A stretch of DNA of 13,924 nt from Clostridiales bacterium (GTDB lineage: Bacteria > Bacillota > Clostridia > Christensenellales > Aristaeellaceae). The notes beneath the pieces are model-generated. The model did no database searches and was not told the DNA's origin. It saw only the letters and a program-made list of their open reading frames with translations. The stretch covers positions 1 to 13,924 of the forward strand of contig SFHK01000080.1 in the NCBI GenBank assembly GCA_004556395.1, read 5' to 3'. Below, one piece after another: positions 13,419-13,924 of this stretch. Numbering within the stretch: the first letter of the stretch is position 1; each line of letters opens with the position of its first letter. Position numbers and translations under genes: made by a program.

Positions 13419-13633
13419 GATATCCGAATGAAAACACAATACAAAAGGTCTGATCATGTGTTGCGGCCCGACTTTCGACTGCCTGTCCGAACGCCAGACC
13501 GCCGCGGATGTCCGGCATTGTATGGAGCTCGCAAAACGGTATTTCCGCGGAGACCAAACCGATTCCCCCTCCCATCACCAAAATCCTGTGTGATGGCACT
13601 GCCACGGTGGTAAGGGAGCTGCCGTTCCGGTAA
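13419..13633 (+). other. Unassigned stretch with short ORF remnants
   Basis: No convincing gene. An open frame from ATG 13455 (MCCGPTFDCLSERQTAADVR onward, to a TGA near 13590) and another from ATG 13508 (41 aa, ending ITKILCDGTATVVRELPFR at 13633) both read like protein pieces. Neither has a ribosome binding site, and I recognise neither. They may be eroded ends of deleted genes between the GNAT remnant and the hairpin at 13620. Confidence 0.4.
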
Positions 13634-13659
13634 AGGTTATGCGGAACGGCATTCTTTAT
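13620..13659 (+). terminator. Rho-independent terminator
   Basis: Perfect 10-bp arms TGCCGTTCCG (13620-13629) and CGGAACGGCA (13642-13651) with a 12-nt loop, followed by TTCTTTAT. It is the first clear terminator after pfkA-rlmD. Confidence 0.8.
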
Positions 13660-13666
13660 AATGAAG

Positions 13667-13710
13667 AAACACGATGAGACAGGATGTCGATCGTGTTTCG
13701 AGTTATTTTT
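13667..13710 (+). terminator. Second hairpin with T-run, probable terminator
   Basis: AAACACGAT (13667-13675) pairs perfectly with ATCGTGTTT (13690-13698). An inner GAC/GTC pair lies in the loop, and CGAGTTATTTTT follows. It comes only 16 nt after the previous hairpin, so the two form a tandem terminator insulating the promoter at 13744. Confidence 0.6.
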
Positions 13711-13743
13711 AGGGGAAACTTTGGTTAGCGCCAATTAGGGTTC

Positions 13744-13772
13744 TTGACATACATGGGGAAAAGCGGTAAAAT
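13744..13772 (+). promoter_or_regulatory. Near-consensus sigma-A promoter for a downstream unit
   Basis: TTGACA (13744-13749) and TAAAAT (13767-13772) are 17 nt apart, with eleven of twelve positions matching consensus. Transcription would start near 13779 and run out of the window. Confidence 0.8.
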
Positions 13773-13778
13773 AATGAT

Positions 13779-13924
13779 GATTCTAAAAAATGGGGAAGTA
13801 CATTCTTCCTAAGGGAATCCACGGAAAGACGGTTATACGGAAGACAGCTTATCGGACGGCGTACACGACTGAGAGCAGCGGTGCGGCGGAGGGTGAGACA
13901 TACGTAAGGAAGCAACGAAGCCGA
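13779..13924 (+). other. Purine-rich untranslated leader or structured RNA, cut by window edge
   Basis: About 146 nt downstream of the promoter with no convincing ORF or ribosome binding site. It holds a GGAAG-tacatt-CTTCC hairpin (13793-13808), then a G/A-rich, U-poor stretch with repeated GGAAGAC/GGAAAGAC-like motifs. This composition suits a folded RNA (long 5' leader, riboswitch or ncRNA). GTGCGG at 13881 agrees with the GUGYG start of group II introns, but that alone is weak. I cannot assign a known RNA family. Confidence 0.35.

Noticed and set aside
1..13924. tRNA or rRNA genes
   Set aside because: No cloverleaf-like stretch with T-loop GGTTCGAATCC-type sequence and no rRNA signature found by eye on either strand.

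Overview
The window looks like chromosomal DNA from a GC-rich, fermentative member of the Bacillota, probably a gut-type Clostridia. The evidence is strong GGAGG-type ribosome binding sites, several sigma-A-type promoters of textbook form, an ATP-type PEP carboxykinase, a fermentative D-lactate dehydrogenase, and protein families typical of that group. I cannot name a genus from sequence alone.

Layout. 1-743 (-) is the N-terminal half of pckA, cut by the window edge. 744-1088 is a divergent control region with one promoter each way and a 16-bp perfect palindrome. 1089-3320 (+) is a two-gene operon: a duplicated DUF1538 membrane protein followed by a duplicated PII-like protein. A hairpin terminator at 3335-3380 separates it from the convergent KDPG/KHG aldolase-VOC fusion gene (3389-4345, -). 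Next come a palindromic interspersed repeat (4435-4591) and ldhA (4619-5614, -). 5751-7649 (+) holds a zinc-ribbon membrane protein of unknown function, a GNAT acetyltransferase and a frameshifted secreted protein with a recent 90-bp tandem duplication. 7710-10440 (-) is a compact run read in the order SpoU/TrmH rRNA methyltransferase, SGNH hydrolase A, SGNH hydrolase B (frameshifted), hydroxypyruvate-isomerase-like protein. A second copy of the palindromic repeat lies at 10490-10605. 10754-13098 (+) is pfkA overlapping an rlmD-type 23S rRNA uracil methyltransferase gene by 4 nt. 13099-13660 is a zone of gene remnants ending in two hairpins. The last 180 nt hold a near-consensus promoter followed by a purine-rich leader with no recognised ORF.

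Function. Four genes sit around the PEP/pyruvate node: pckA (oxaloacetate/PEP), aldolase (2-keto-3-deoxy sugar acids to pyruvate), ldhA (pyruvate to D-lactate) and pfkA (glycolytic commitment). Each is in its own transcription unit, so this is a housekeeping neighbourhood rather than one pathway operon. The best candidate for an under-described system is the DUF1538/PII-like pair: a putative transporter with its probable small-molecule sensor, both internally duplicated, under a perfect consensus promoter and divergent from pckA. The palindromic repeat family, the SGNH pair lacking the GxND block, and the promoter-driven leader at the right edge are secondary points of interest.

Caution: three loci (about 7345, 8876 and 13288) carry apparent single-base frameshifts. 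They may be real pseudogenes or sequencing/assembly errors.
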